From: Propionivibrio sp.
GTDB taxonomy: Bacteria > Pseudomonadota > Gammaproteobacteria > Burkholderiales > Rhodocyclaceae
DNA: 12,948 nt
Direction of reading: 5' to 3'
Assembly: GCA_003249625.1 (NCBI GenBank)
Contig: QKII01000050.1
Coordinates: forward strand, 1 to 12,948
The first letter of the stretch is position 1, and every line of letters begins with the position of its first letter. Below the pieces are notes generated by a model, which worked only from the letters and a program-made list of their open reading frames with translations, was not told where the DNA came from and made no database searches. Below, piece after piece: positions 1-10,372 of this stretch. Made by a program: the position numbers and the translations under genes.

Positions 1-1
1 C

Positions 2-118
2 AAGGCCGAGTACTCCACCGTGGTTGCCCAAGGTGACCTGTCTGCCTTCGTCTCGGGTCTCCGATCACGTTACAAGATCGACGTCAATACGACATTGCTG
101 GAGCCGCGCGAGCGCTAA
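2..118 (+). CDS. ppiD: C-terminal end of a PpiD-like periplasmic peptidyl-prolyl isomerase/chaperone (partial)
   Basis: An open frame enters from the left edge and ends at TAA 116-118, giving 38 C-terminal residues. The tail contains a segment reading LRSRYKIDVN followed by a charged end (LEPRER). This resembles the last residues of SurA/PpiD-type chaperones of betaproteobacteria, which end in a conserved RYKV/I-D/E-V-N segment. PpiD is an inner-membrane-anchored periplasmic folding factor with a parvulin-like domain, none of which is visible here. The gene converges on fabI, a neighbourhood I recall from Rhodocyclales-like genomes, and a strong terminator follows within 40 bases. The identification rests on a short tail and on context, so it is tentative; another SurA_N/parvulin-family protein is possible. 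Confidence 0.6.
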   Translation, partial: KAEYSTVVAQGDLSAFVSGLRSRYKIDVNTTLLEPRER

Positions 119-154
119 TGCGCCAAGCGCCTTGATGGCGATCATCAGGTGGAG

Positions 155-182
155 AAAAGGCCGGGAGTTCCCGGCCTTTTTT
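155..182. terminator. Bidirectional intrinsic terminator between ppiD and fabI
   Basis: A perfect 7-bp GC stem (GGCCGGG 159-165 and CCCGGCC 170-176) encloses an AGTT loop and is followed by six T residues (177-182). On the left side AAAA (155-158) precedes the stem, so the minus strand also reads stem then TTTT. It therefore can end both the rightward ppiD transcript and the leftward fabI transcript, as expected between convergent genes. Confidence 0.9.
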
Positions 183-217
183 GCTAGTTGCGATCGAGAT
201 GCAGTCTGTGTGTCTTG

Positions 218-1015
218 TTACGGCAATGGGTCTGTATTGCCCAGCGCAGTTGTATTCAGGCCCCCGTCGACGTACATGATTTCCCCGGTAATCCCGCTCG
301 CAAGATCGGAGAGCAGGAAAGCTACGGCGTTACCCACTTCCTCGATCGTCACGTTGCGGCGTAGCGGCGCATGGTGTGCGTTGTAAGCCAGCAACTTGCC
401 AAAATCGCCGATGCCGGAAGCCGCCAATGTCTTGATCGGACCGGCGGATACCGCGTTGGCGCGAATGCCTTGCGGGCCGAGGCAGAAGGCCAGGTAACGG
501 GTTGCTGCCTCAAGACTGGCTTTGGCCAAGCCCATGGTGTTGTAGTTGGGCATGGTGCGTTCGGCACCCAGGTAGGTCAATGCCAGCAGGGCGGGATTAT
601 TGCCCTTCAACAGTAATGGCCGTGCCGCCTTGGCGAGAGCAGGGTAGCTGTAAGAGGAAACGTCGTGGGCGATGCGGAACGATTCGCGCGAGATGCCTTC
701 GAGGAAGTCGCCTTCGATGGCTTCCCTTGGCGCAAAGCCGATGGAGTGGACCAGTCCGTCGAGTCCGTCCCAGTGGGCCCCGAGGTCCGTGAACAATTTT
801 TCAATTTGTGCATCGTCGGCCACGTCGCAGGGGAAGATCAACGTACTGTCGAATTCAGCGGCGAATTTGCTCAGCCGCTCTTCGAAGCGTTCGTTTTGAT
901 AGGTGAAAGCCAGCTTCGCGCCCTCACGGTGGCAAGCCTTGGCGATCCCGTAGGCAATCGAGTGCTTTGACAGCAAACCGGTAATCAGGATGCGCTTGTC
1001 GGCAAGGAATCCCAT
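218..1015 (-). CDS. fabI: Enoyl-[acyl-carrier-protein] reductase (NADH), FabI
   Basis: The 265-residue cytoplasmic short-chain dehydrogenase-like protein reduces trans-2-enoyl-ACP to acyl-ACP in the last step of each type II fatty-acid elongation cycle. The N-terminus [13 protein letters not shown] begins the nucleotide-binding fold, and an SIAYGIA segment follows. The FabI catalytic pattern is complete: Y148 in TYLGAER, Y158 in PNYN, and K165 in MGLAKAS, matching Tyr146, Tyr156 and Lys163 of the E. coli enzyme with a two-residue shift. The triclosan-contact segment HSIGFAP retains glycine at 93, so it should be triclosan-sensitive by family knowledge. Length matches the family (about 262). 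The ATG at 1013-1015 is preceded by GGGAG about six bases upstream. The gene is convergent with ppiD and divergent from the importer operon. Confidence 0.97.
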   Translation of the reverse strand: MGFLADKRILITGLLSKHSIAYGIAKACHREGAKLAFTYQNERFEERLSKFAAEFDSTLIFPCDVADDAQIEKLFTDLGAHWDGLDGLVHSIGFAPREAIEGDFLEGISRESFRIAHDVSSYSYPALAKAARPLLLKGNNPALLALTYLGAERTMPNYNTMGLAKASLEAATRYLAFCLGPQGIRANAVSAGPIKTLAASGIGDFGKLLAYNAHHAPLRRNVTIEEVGNAVAFLLSDLASGITGEIMYVDGGLNTTALGNTDPLP

Positions 1016-1085
1016 GAATTCTCCCGTAACTGTAACTGAATGGTAATGGAATTGGATTTCTGGCCGGGAAACGGCCGGCTTCGGG

Positions 1086-1091
1086 ATTATA
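1086..1091 (-). promoter_or_regulatory. Probable -10 box of the fabI promoter
   Basis: On the minus strand the sequence reads TATAAT, a perfect sigma-70 -10 hexamer, about 70 bases upstream of the fabI start codon. No good -35 hexamer lies 16-18 bases further upstream (the best is GCCGAA/CCGAAA), so activity would rely on other contacts. A small inverted repeat (GGCCG 1062-1066 with CGGCC 1072-1076) would fall in the fabI 5' leader. The start site is inferred, not seen. Confidence 0.45.
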
Positions 1092-1171
1092 GGTGATATT
1101 CCCCTGTTTTCGGCGCGCGATTCGTCATTTGATCCAATCAGCGGCGATGCGGGTGCGATACACTTTGCCCC

Positions 1172-3346
1172 ATGTCTGGGATCCGCCCGTTTTTTCTGTT
1201 AGTCCTGCTGATGCTCGCTGCTTGTGGTCGCGAGTACAACGACCCCTACCCAGCGAGTGAGCGGGGGCGGAGCATCTTTTATTCGGCGTTTACCGAGCGG
1301 CCGAAACACCTCGATCCGGCGCAGTCCTACACCGAAGATGAGAGTACCTTTACTGCGCAAATCTACGAACCGCCCCTTCAGTACCACTACCTCAAGCGGC
1401 CCTATACGCTGGTCGCGGGAACAGCCGAAAGCGTTCCAGAGCCTTTGTTCTTCGACGCGCGGGGTAATCCTCTTCCTCCAGACGCGCCATCGTCGTCGGT
1501 CGCTAGCAGCGTATATGAAATACACATCAAGCCCGGAATTCTTTACCAGCCGCATCCCGCGTTTGCAAATGATGCGAAGGGTGGCCTTCTCTACGTTGAA
1601 CAGAATGCAAAGACGTTGCATCGTATCGATACCTTAGCGGATTTTCAGCAGACAGGTACGCGTGAGCTGACGGCGGACGATTACATCTACCAGATCAAGC
1701 GGCTGGCGCACCCGCGATTGCATTCGCCGATTTTCGGGATGATGGCAACGCACATCATCGGACTCAAGGAACTTGGAGACAAGCTGACTGTGGCCGCGAG
1801 GGAGCGGCCAGATGATTGGCTGGACCTCGATCGCTTCCCGCTGGAGGGTGTGACGCGTGTTGATCGATACACCTATCGGATCAAGTTGGTTGGCACGTAT
1901 CCACAATTCCGTTACTGGTTGGCGATGCCTTTCTTTGCTCCGGTGCCGCGCGAAGCGGAGCGCTTCTATAGTCAGCCGGGGATGGCGGAGAAAAACCTGA
2001 CGCTTGACTGGTATCCAGTCGGCACGGGGCCGTACATGCTGACGGAGAACAATCCCAACAGCCGCATGGTCCTTAGGCGGAACCCGAATTTCCGTAAGGA
2101 AGTGTATCCATGTGAGGGGGAAGCGGGCGATCGGGCGGTGGGGTTGCTCGACGACTGCGGGAAGCCGCTGCCGTTGATCGAAGAAGTCGTTTTTACTCGC
2201 GAAAAGGAGAGCATCCCTTACTGGAACAAGTTTCTGCAGGGGTATTACGATGCTTCTGGGATTTCGTCGGACAGTTTCGACCAAGCGGTTCGCCTCGACG
2301 TTGGTGGTGGCGTGCAGCTGTCCGACGAAATGCGTGAACGCGGAATCCGCTTGTTAACCAGCGTCCGTGCGTCGACCTTCTACATGGGCCTCAACATGCT
2401 TGATCCGGTGGTGGGGGGGAAGGATGGCGTCGGAGAGGCTCGGGCGCGCAAGCTTCGGCAGGCCCTGTCGATTGCCATCGACCAAGAGGAGTTCATTTCC
2501 ATCTTCATGAACGGGCGTGGCATTCCGGCAATGAGTCCGCTTCCGCCCGGGCTCTTTGGTTATGAAGAAGGTGAAGCGGGGATCAACCCAGTAGTCTATG
2601 CGTGGAAAAACGGTAAGGCACAACGCCGCTCCATCGATGAAGCGAAGAAATTGCTGGTTGAGGCCGGATGGCCGAATGGCCGCGATGCGGCGACCGGGGA
2701 ACCTCTGGTGCTCTATCTCGATACGACGAGTGGCGGCATCGGCGATAAATCACGTTTCGATTGGCTGACACGCCAGTTTGCCAAGCTCGACATCCAACTC
2801 GTCGTCCGCGCCACGGACTTCAATCGCTTTCAGGACAAGCTGCGCAAAGGAGCTGTCCAGATATTCTTCCTCGGCTGGAACGCCGACTATCCTGATCCGG
2901 AGAACTTCTTTTTTCTGCTGGCCGGGAGTGAAGGCGCGGTGGTCAATGGCGGCGAGAACAAGTCGAATTATGCCAATCCGGAATTTGACCGACTGTTTTT
3001 TCAAATGAAGGACATGGGCAACGGGCCAGAACGTCGGGAGATCGTTCGGCGCATGAATCGCATCTTGCAGGATGATGCCCCCTGGATCTTCGGCTTTCAC
3101 CCCAAGAGCTACACGCTGGGGCATGCCTGGCTGTACAACCGCAAGCCGAACGATGTGGCTAACAACATCCTGAAGTACCAGCGCGTCGACATTGCCGAAC
3201 GGGCGAGACGGCGGTACCAGTGGAACGCTCCGGTGCGCTGGCCGCTGGCGCTTGCAGGAGTCGGTTTGGTTTTGTTCATCGTGCCGGCAGTGGTGGCGTA
3301 CCGGCGGCGGGAGCGCAGCGCTGCCCGCAGGACAAATGAATCCTGA
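1172..3346 (+). CDS. ABC transporter substrate-binding lipoprotein, family 5 (peptide/YejA-like), with a C-terminal membrane anchor
   Basis: The 724-residue solute-binding protein captures peptides or related ligands in the periplasm for the downstream permeases. The N-terminus is a lipoprotein signal: a hydrophobic stretch ending in the lipobox L15-A-A-C18. Family 5 marks include GTGPY (284-288), followed by LRRNPNF, and [11 protein letters not shown] (427-437) in the second lobe. It is longer than typical OppA/DppA proteins (about 530-600). Unusually, residues 690-710 form a clear hydrophobic helix ([21 protein letters not shown]) followed by a strongly basic tail ([10 protein letters not shown]), predicting a second, C-terminal inner-membrane anchor. 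No clear Shine-Dalgarno precedes the ATG, but this start gives an intact signal peptide. It heads a four-gene importer operon whose order matches yejABEF-type cassettes. The ligand cannot be read from sequence; peptides are the default. Confidence 0.9.
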   Translation: MSGIRPFFLLVLLMLAACGREYNDPYPASERGRSIFYSAFTERPKHLDPAQSYTEDESTFTAQIYEPPLQYHYLKRPYTLVAGTAESVPEPLFFDARGNPLPPDAPSSSVASSVYEIHIKPGILYQPHPAFANDAKGGLLYVEQNAKTLHRIDTLADFQQTGTRELTADDYIYQIKRLAHPRLHSPIFGMMATHIIGLKELGDKLTVAARERPDDWLDLDRFPLEGVTRVDRYTYRIKLVGTYPQFRYWLAMPFFAPVPREAERFYSQPGMAEKNLTLDWYPVGTGPYMLTENNPNSRMVLRRNPNFRKEVYPCEGEAGDRAVGLLDDCGKPLPLIEEVVFTREKESIPYWNKFLQGYYDASGISSDSFDQAVRLDVGGGVQLSDEMRERGIRLLTSVRASTFYMGLNMLDPVVGGKDGVGEARARKLRQALSIAIDQEEFISIFMNGRGIPAMSPLPPGLFGYEEGEAGINPVVYAWKNGKAQRRSIDEAKKLLVEAGWPNGRDAATGEPLVLYLDTTSGGIGDKSRFDWLTRQFAKLDIQLVVRATDFNRFQDKLRKGAVQIFFLGWNADYPDPENFFFLLAGSEGAVVNGGENKSNYANPEFDRLFFQMKDMGNGPERREIVRRMNRILQDDAPWIFGFHPKSYTLGHAWLYNRKPNDVANNILKYQRVDIAERARRRYQWNAPVRWPLALAGVGLVLFIVPAVVAYRRRERSAARRTNES

Positions 3347-3370
3347 GAAATATACAGAGGAGCTGATTCG

Positions 3371-3475
3371 ATGACCCCTGATATCACTGATCCGTGCCTT
3401 GGTGGTGGATGCTCGAGACCGACGTGTGGGCACCGGCGCGAGTTGTCCGGCATCGACGAGTCCGTTTGGGCATAA
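3371..3475 (+). CDS. Possible small Cys-containing leader peptide or small protein (34 aa)
   Basis: A 34-codon ORF lies in the 138-base gap between the binding protein and the first permease. Its ATG is preceded by AGGAG (3358-3362) with an 8-base spacing, the best ribosome binding site in the operon. The peptide contains three cysteines and a histidine (C9, C14, C19, H21; segment CLGGGCSRPTCGH) and no signal or membrane segment. Its TAA (3473-3475) falls nine bases before the ATG of the permease, which has no Shine-Dalgarno of its own, so translation of this ORF could feed ribosomes to the permease. I recognise no family. It could be a coupling leader, a metal-binding microprotein or a chance ORF. 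The ribosome binding site and spacing are seen; function is not. Confidence 0.4.
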   Translation: MTPDITDPCLGGGCSRPTCGHRRELSGIDESVWA

Positions 3476-3484
3476 TTCCCCGCG

Positions 3485-4465
3485 ATGCTTGCCTACCTCC
3501 TGCGCCGTCTGCTTTACGCGGCCCCCATTTTGCTCGGCGTCAATCTGATTACCTTCGCGTTGTTTTTCGTCGTCAATACGCCCGACGATATGGCGCGCAT
3601 GCAACTGGGCGTAAAGCGAGTGACGACCGAGGCTATCGAAAAATGGAAAGTGGAACGCGGCTACGACAAGCCGTTATTTTTCAACCCAGCCGCCCCGGGA
3701 ACCGGCGTTGTCACCGATACGATTTTTTTCACCAAGTCGGCTCGCATGTTCGTCGGCGATTTCGGTAGAGCTGAAGATGGACGGGACATCACCAAGGAGA
3801 TCGGTTCGCGTATGGGGCCGTCGCTGGCGATTGCCGTGCCGACGTTCATTCTGGGACTGTTCGTGACTGTGAGCTTCGCCCTGATTTTGGCTTTTTTTCG
3901 TGCGACTGCCATCGATTTCTGGGGCGTCGTCCTGTGCGTGGCGATGATGTCGATTTCCGGCCTTTTTTACATCATCGGCGGGCAGTATCTTGTCAGCAAG
4001 CTCTGGCGGCTGGTGCCGATCTCGGGATATGCCACGGGACTGGATGCGTGGAAGTTTCTCATTCTTCCGGTTGTGATTGGTGTCATTTCTGGCATTGGCT
4101 CGTCGACGCGCTGGTACCGCACCATCTTTCTGGAGGAGATCGGCAAAGACTACGTACGTACGGCCCGGGCCAAAGGGCTCTCTGAAATTGCCGTGCTGTT
4201 CAGGCACGTATTGCGCAACGCGATGATCCCGATTCTTACCGGGGTGGTTGTCGTCATTCCTCTGCTGTTCATGGGGTCGTTACTGACCGAGTCGTTTTTC
4301 GGTATCCCGGGCTTGGGCAGCTACACCATCGATGCGATTCATGCCCAGGACTTCGCGGTGGTGCGGGCAATGGTATTTATCGGCTCCGTGCTGTACATCG
4401 TCGGGCTGATCCTGACGGACATTTCCTACACTTTTGTTGATCCGCGTATCCGTTTCGACCGATGA
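3485..4465 (+). CDS. ABC importer permease, DppB/YejB-like
   Basis: The 326-residue inner-membrane subunit of the peptide-type importer forms half of the translocation channel. The start MLAYLLRRLL followed by a hydrophobic helix (about 11-30) is the classic DppB/OppB/YejB opening. A periplasmic loop (about 31-110) follows, then five more predicted helices near 112-138, 144-168, 190-205, 246-268 and 294-314. The cytoplasmic EAA coupling motif is present around 218-245 (DYVRTARAKGLSE at 222-234), the segment that contacts the ATPase. The C-terminus ends in VDPRIRF, typical of the family. No Shine-Dalgarno is visible before the ATG; a small ORF ends nine bases upstream. The stop overlaps the next start (ATGA, 4462-4465), implying translational coupling. 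Confidence 0.93.
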   Translation: MLAYLLRRLLYAAPILLGVNLITFALFFVVNTPDDMARMQLGVKRVTTEAIEKWKVERGYDKPLFFNPAAPGTGVVTDTIFFTKSARMFVGDFGRAEDGRDITKEIGSRMGPSLAIAVPTFILGLFVTVSFALILAFFRATAIDFWGVVLCVAMMSISGLFYIIGGQYLVSKLWRLVPISGYATGLDAWKFLILPVVIGVISGIGSSTRWYRTIFLEEIGKDYVRTARAKGLSEIAVLFRHVLRNAMIPILTGVVVVIPLLFMGSLLTESFFGIPGLGSYTIDAIHAQDFAVVRAMVFIGSVLYIVGLILTDISYTFVDPRIRFDR

Positions 4466-5889
4466 ACTTCATGCCTGTCCTTCTTTGGTCCGACGTGCTG
4501 ATCTGGTTACTGGCGGTAGCCGGAGTAGCGTCGGGCGTCTTGTCCTGGCGAAATGCGCCGCTGCGCGCTGCCTGGCGACGTGTCGGGAACAGCCGCGCCG
4601 GCATGGCGGCGGCGACGGTGTTGTCGCTATTCGTTCTGATCGGGCTGCTCGATTCCCTGCATTACCGACCGCGCCTCGATAACAGCGGGCAGAACCAGTC
4701 CGTCGCCTACGCAGTCGAGGTGCTGTCCTTGCTCGATACTATTGCCACTCCCCTGCGCACACGCAGCGAAAAGAGCTATTCAGCTCCGCTGGCGACACGG
4801 GCATACGCGAAGGAGACGGTCGAAGTCGTCGATGCCGACGGACGTGTTCATGCCACGCGCGATTTCCCCCGTCTCAGGTTCGGCGGGACGCACTTAGGCG
4901 ATGAAGAGGGAAGGCGTTCAGGCGACGTGGTCCGCCGTGTGCTGACTGCCGGTGTACTATCGTTCGGCATTCTGGGGCTGGCTTCGTTCGGCGCATCCCT
5001 TTGGTTTGCACGGCGGCAAAACGTTTCCCTTGGAGTGTCGTGGCGACTGATCTTGAAAGGCGAGACCCGATTTGCCTGGAACGCCGTGTTGATCACGCTC
5101 GGGGCGTTGTTGCTAACGCTCCTGCCGGTGCTTGCACTGTGCGTCGATTACCACGTGTTTGGCACCGACAAAGTCGGGCAGGACGTCTTCTATCAGATTC
5201 TGAAGAGCGTGCGTACCGCACTGGTGATCGGCTTGGTGACGACGCTGGTGACGCTGCCGTTGGCGATAGGGTTGGGCATCCTCGCCGGTTATTTTCGCGG
5301 CTGGGTCGATGATGTGATCCAGTACCTCTATACGACGCTTTCCTCTATCCCCGGGGTGTTGCTGATTGCCGCGGCGGTACTGATGATGCAGGTGATCATC
5401 GATACACATCCACAATGGTTCGCCACGGCCGCCGAGCGCGCCGATATGCGCCTGCTGGCACTGTGTTTCATTCTCGGGCTAACCAGTTGGACCGGGTTGT
5501 GTCGGCTCTTGCGCGGGGAGACGCTCAAGTTGCGTGAACTCGAATACATCCAGGCGGCGCAGGCATTCGGTGTGACGGATTTCCGCATTCTTCTGCGCCA
5601 TATCCTGCCCAACCTGATGCACATAGTGATCATTGCCTTGGTCATGGATTTTTCCAGCCTCGTGCTCGCCGAGGCCGTTCTTTCCTACGTTGGTATCGGC
5701 GTCGATCCGACGATGATCAGTTTTGGTGCGATGATCAACAATGCTCGCATGGAACTGGCGCGCGAGCCGATGGTGTGGTGGTCGTTGCTCGCGGCGTTTG
5801 CCTTCATGTTTGCGTTGGTGCTCGCGGCGAATCTGTTCGCCGATGCGATGCGCGACGCTTTTGACCCGCGTACGGTGGGAGCGTCGTGA
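4462..5889 (+). CDS. ABC importer permease, DppC/YejE-like, with a long N-terminal extension
   Basis: The 475-residue inner-membrane subunit pairs with the preceding permease. The C-terminal half is a standard DppC-like domain: HVFGTDKVGQD at 231-241 (the family's H-x-FGTD-x-x-G-x-D motif), hydrophobic helices, an EAA coupling loop around 351-385 (ELEYIQAAQAFGVTDFRILLRH), and an end in DAMRDAFDPR. In ordinary DppC the FGTD motif lies near residue 50. Here it is about 180 residues further in. The extra N-terminal part holds predicted helices at about 12-28, 48-65 and 161-183, with a polar, presumably periplasmic region at about 66-158. The closest named relative in layout is YejE, which also has an extended N-terminal part but is shorter (about 340). 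The ATG overlaps the previous stop by four bases, and the ATPase gene overlaps its 3' end or starts three bases after it. Confidence 0.92.
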   Translation: MNFMPVLLWSDVLIWLLAVAGVASGVLSWRNAPLRAAWRRVGNSRAGMAAATVLSLFVLIGLLDSLHYRPRLDNSGQNQSVAYAVEVLSLLDTIATPLRTRSEKSYSAPLATRAYAKETVEVVDADGRVHATRDFPRLRFGGTHLGDEEGRRSGDVVRRVLTAGVLSFGILGLASFGASLWFARRQNVSLGVSWRLILKGETRFAWNAVLITLGALLLTLLPVLALCVDYHVFGTDKVGQDVFYQILKSVRTALVIGLVTTLVTLPLAIGLGILAGYFRGWVDDVIQYLYTTLSSIPGVLLIAAAVLMMQVIIDTHPQWFATAAERADMRLLALCFILGLTSWTGLCRLLRGETLKLRELEYIQAAQAFGVTDFRILLRHILPNLMHIVIIALVMDFSSLVLAEAVLSYVGIGVDPTMISFGAMINNARMELAREPMVWWSLLAAFAFMFALVLAANLFADAMRDAFDPRTVGAS

Positions 5890-5891
5890 GC

Positions 5892-7919
<2,028 letters not shown>

Positions 7920-7975
7920 CCGAACGTCGCGGCGCGTCCCCTGACGCAGTTGCACGCAGGAGGGTATTCGGACAA

Positions 7976-8263
7976 TCAGCAAGGAATATAGATTTCGTAT
8001 TCCGTAGGCTCTTCCAGAAGAATGTCGATCTGGTTCTGGATCTCCTTCCGCTCTTCGCTGTTGAACCAACGCCGCCAGTCGTCGACGGTCTTCCACGTGC
8101 TGATCACCATGCTCTCGCCTTCCTCGTCGAAACGTTTGTAAGTTTCGCCGGAGATGTAGCCGGCCTGGCTGAGAGTCTGTGATCGCATCTTCTTTAGCAG
8201 ATAGTCCAGACCGTCCACGGTTTGCTCATTGACCTTCCTCTTGATCAGAATCTTGACTGCCAT
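7976..8263 (-). CDS. Small ABM-domain (antibiotic biosynthesis monooxygenase-like) protein
   Basis: The 95-residue soluble protein has the pattern of a single ABM (dimeric alpha-beta barrel) domain: a first strand AVKILIKRKV, a helix around residues 16-30, a central strand MVISTWKT after a polar turn, a helix with DDWRRWFNSEER, and a last strand EYEIYIPC. ABM proteins include heme-degrading and quinone monooxygenases, but most stand-alone members have no known role, and no catalytic residue can be assigned here. The start is firm: an ideal AGGAGGT (8271-8277 on the minus strand) lies seven bases before the ATG. It converges on the importer operon with a 56-base gap holding no clear terminator, and lies downstream of mltD on the same strand with 158 bases between them, so it may have its own promoter. 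Confidence 0.75.
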   Translation of the reverse strand: MAVKILIKRKVNEQTVDGLDYLLKKMRSQTLSQAGYISGETYKRFDEEGESMVISTWKTVDDWRRWFNSEERKEIQNQIDILLEEPTEYEIYIPC

Positions 8264-8383
8264 GATGTGTACCTCCTTTGTTGTTGGTGGTTCTGGTGGT
8301 CTTACACGTTCATCGCAATGATCTTAAGCGAATCCCGCTTCCAGTATAGATAGCGGTTTTCCGAAATGCTGAGCGCAACGGCA

Positions 8384-8403
8384 GAACATCCCGCAGGATG
8401 TTC
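8384..8403. other. Perfect 8-bp inverted repeat downstream of mltD
   Basis: GAACATCC (8384-8391) and GGATGTTC (8396-8403) are exact inverse repeats around a 4-base loop (CGCA), 18 bases past the mltD stop codon. On the minus strand this forms a stable hairpin but no T-tract follows, so it is not a standard intrinsic terminator. It could stabilise the mltD mRNA 3' end, attenuate read-through into the ABM gene, or bind a dimeric protein. Confidence 0.55.
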
Positions 8404-8421
8404 AGTGGTTGCTTGTTCTAT

Positions 8422-10158
8422 TCAGGGATTCTGGGCCAACTGGATAGTCAGCGTCGTCCCGGGCCTGAGGGTTTTTGGAGAAACACTGTTCCAGCGTAAT
8501 AGGTCGTCTGTTTCGACTTTGAACTGCTGAGCAATCGAATACAGCGTGTCACCGCGGCGGACCGTGTAGCGCGTGATTCTAGGTTGTTTTACTGCCTTGT
8601 TTGCTGCTGCCGTCGGCTTGGCCTTTGTTGCCTCTTTTCCACTGGTCTCACCATCATCGGAGGAAGGTGCCGGGGCTGTGGCGAGCAAGCGTGGGGATGG
8701 AACTGTTATTACCTGGAGTCTGGTTCCAACAGCAATGGAATTGCCTCGCAACTCATTTGCCTTCTTCAGCGCATCCACCGTGGTTCCGTAGCGTTGAGCG
8801 ATGGCGAAGAGTGAATCGCCTTTTGATACGATGTGAGTTATAGATTGTCCGGCAGACCCTCTTGGGGTCACTCTGCCGTTGGTCTCTTGGGGCGACGCAT
8901 TCATCAATGATGGCGGCGAGTTGTTAATGGTGGTCGTGCGTCCACTAACCAGCAGGGTGTCGCCTTGCCTGATTCTCGCTCTGCTACCCAATCCATTCGC
9001 GGCTCTCAGGCTAGCGATCGTCATGCCAAATCGCTTGGCGACTTTTGCGAGAGTGTCGCCTCTGCGGAACGTGTAGTTCTGCCATGCAGATAATGGCTTG
9101 TTGCCTTCCTCGTGGGCTTCCAGGTTGCTTACGAACGTTTCCATCTTTTCTGCCGGTATTACCAGAGGAGTTTCCGGCGTGATGACGGGGCGGTTGTGCG
9201 CGGGGTTGAGTGCGACAAACTCCTGGACAGGCATTTCTGCCAGTTTGGCTGCGACGCTGACATCGATGTGTGAATCTGTCGTAATGGTGGCGAAGAACGG
9301 TCGGTTGGGGATGCTCGGTAGTTCGAGTTGCGCGAGGATGGGCGGGCTGTTGAAGATGTTTTTCAGGGCTTGCAGTTTCGGGACGTAATTTCGTGTTTCC
9401 AAAGGCATGGTCAGGCTAAGATAGTCTGTGGGCAGACCTTGCGCACGGTTCTTTCCTATGGCTCGGCCTACTGCACCTTCGCCCCAGTTGTAGGAAGCCA
9501 GTGCAAGATGCCAGTCACCGTGCATCTCATATATCGACTGCAGATAATCGAGGGCTGCATTGGTCGACGCCACAATGTCGCGCCGTTCGTCCTTCCACCA
9601 GTCTTGGTCCAGGTTGTAGCGCTTGCCGGTAGAGGGGATGAATTGCCAGAGGCCGGATGCCTTGGAGCGGGAATACGCCATGGGGTTGTAGGCGCTCTCA
9701 ACCATCGGCAGCAGGGCTAATTCCATAGGCATGCCGCGTTTTTCCAGTTCGTCAACGATGTAGTACAGATATCGGCTGCTTCGATCGACCATGCGACGCA
9801 TGTAATCGGGACGGTTCATATACCACTGCTGGTGATGAAGTACTAATTCGTCATGCAGGTCTGGCATGGCAAAGCCGTGTCGAATCCGCTGGAACAGATC
9901 GTCCGGAAAACCAATGAGGTCAATGGGCTTTGCAATAGGGGGGACTTCGGGGACGTCGATACGCTGGAGCGTGCTGTTGTCGTACGCCGGAATCTCCGCA
10001 ATGCGCAAACTGCGATATGCGTCTGGCTGTGATGATTCAGTCTGGTCTACTGGCGGCTGGGTTACGCTCGCACAACCACTGAGTAGCGCGATACATGCGC
10101 AGACGAAGCCGCTGCGAGAGCGAATGCGACGGAGTATGAATCCGAGTCGTGTGATCAT
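8422..10158 (-). CDS. mltD: Membrane-bound lytic murein transglycosylase D with three LysM repeats
   Basis: The 578-residue lipoprotein cleaves the glycan strands of peptidoglycan to 1,6-anhydro products in the periplasm. A signal peptide ends in the lipobox L26-S-G-C29. The SLT domain carries catalytic E154 in MVESAYNP, GLWQF at 169-173 and a second conserved block, ALASYNWGEGAVGRA (219-233). Three peptidoglycan-binding LysM repeats follow at about 361-405, 441-485 and 530-574, each opening with YTFRRGDTL-like residues and separated by Ser/Thr/Ala/Pro-rich linkers. E. coli MltD has two LysM and about 450 residues, so this one is longer. The frame stays open upstream to an ATG at 10380, but the start at 10158 is preferred: AGGA lies seven bases ahead and it gives a proper lipoprotein signal. 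The gene is divergent from the deaminase gene. Confidence 0.93.
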   Translation of the reverse strand: MITRLGFILRRIRSRSGFVCACIALLSGCASVTQPPVDQTESSQPDAYRSLRIAEIPAYDNSTLQRIDVPEVPPIAKPIDLIGFPDDLFQRIRHGFAMPDLHDELVLHHQQWYMNRPDYMRRMVDRSSRYLYYIVDELEKRGMPMELALLPMVESAYNPMAYSRSKASGLWQFIPSTGKRYNLDQDWWKDERRDIVASTNAALDYLQSIYEMHGDWHLALASYNWGEGAVGRAIGKNRAQGLPTDYLSLTMPLETRNYVPKLQALKNIFNSPPILAQLELPSIPNRPFFATITTDSHIDVSVAAKLAEMPVQEFVALNPAHNRPVITPETPLVIPAEKMETFVSNLEAHEEGNKPLSAWQNYTFRRGDTLAKVAKRFGMTIASLRAANGLGSRARIRQGDTLLVSGRTTTINNSPPSLMNASPQETNGRVTPRGSAGQSITHIVSKGDSLFAIAQRYGTTVDALKKANELRGNSIAVGTRLQVITVPSPRLLATAPAPSSDDGETSGKEATKAKPTAAANKAVKQPRITRYTVRRGDTLYSIAQQFKVETDDLLRWNSVSPKTLRPGTTLTIQLAQNP

Positions 10159-10372
10159 CCGTTTTCCTGAACTGGTCTGCCATGCAGTTAATGTGCCATG
10201 ACAGGCAGAGCTCCTGACTGTTCGGCCGACAATCGGCGGAGTATATCGCATACGGCAAGGACGCATCCCGTCGGAAACCTTGGTTGCGTTGGTGCGGGCG
10301 CGCGGTTTTTGGTCATCGACGCAGTTGAGGTGAAGTAAAATCGTCGGGTTATCGCCATACACCGTCGGTACA
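10159..10372. other. Divergent intergenic region between mltD and the deaminase gene
   Basis: This 214-base stretch separates two divergent genes and must hold both their promoters. For the rightward gene, TTGAGG (10325-10330) followed after 17 bases by GTTATC (10348-10353) is a weak candidate. For mltD I see no convincing -35/-10 pair, although a TATACT occurs on the minus strand (10243-10248). A short inverted repeat, GCCGA-CAA-TCGGC (10223-10235), lies in the middle and could be an operator, but it is too short to assert. Confidence 0.35.

Noticed and set aside
2750..3604. Long minus-strand open frame (284 codons) opposite the binding-protein gene
   Set aside because: It is a shadow of the family 5 binding-protein frame, with low-complexity, Arg/His-rich sequence, no recognisable domain and no ribosome binding site.
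3394..3768. Plus-strand 124-codon ORF across the binding protein-permease gap
   Set aside because: It overlaps the permease N-terminus out of frame, is Arg-rich, lacks a ribosome binding site and has no family features. The 34-codon ORF at 3371 has far better signals.
7920..7975. Terminator between the convergent importer operon and ABM gene
   Set aside because: I looked for a GC stem with T-tract in both directions and found only weak complementarity (CCTG/CAGG), not enough to call.
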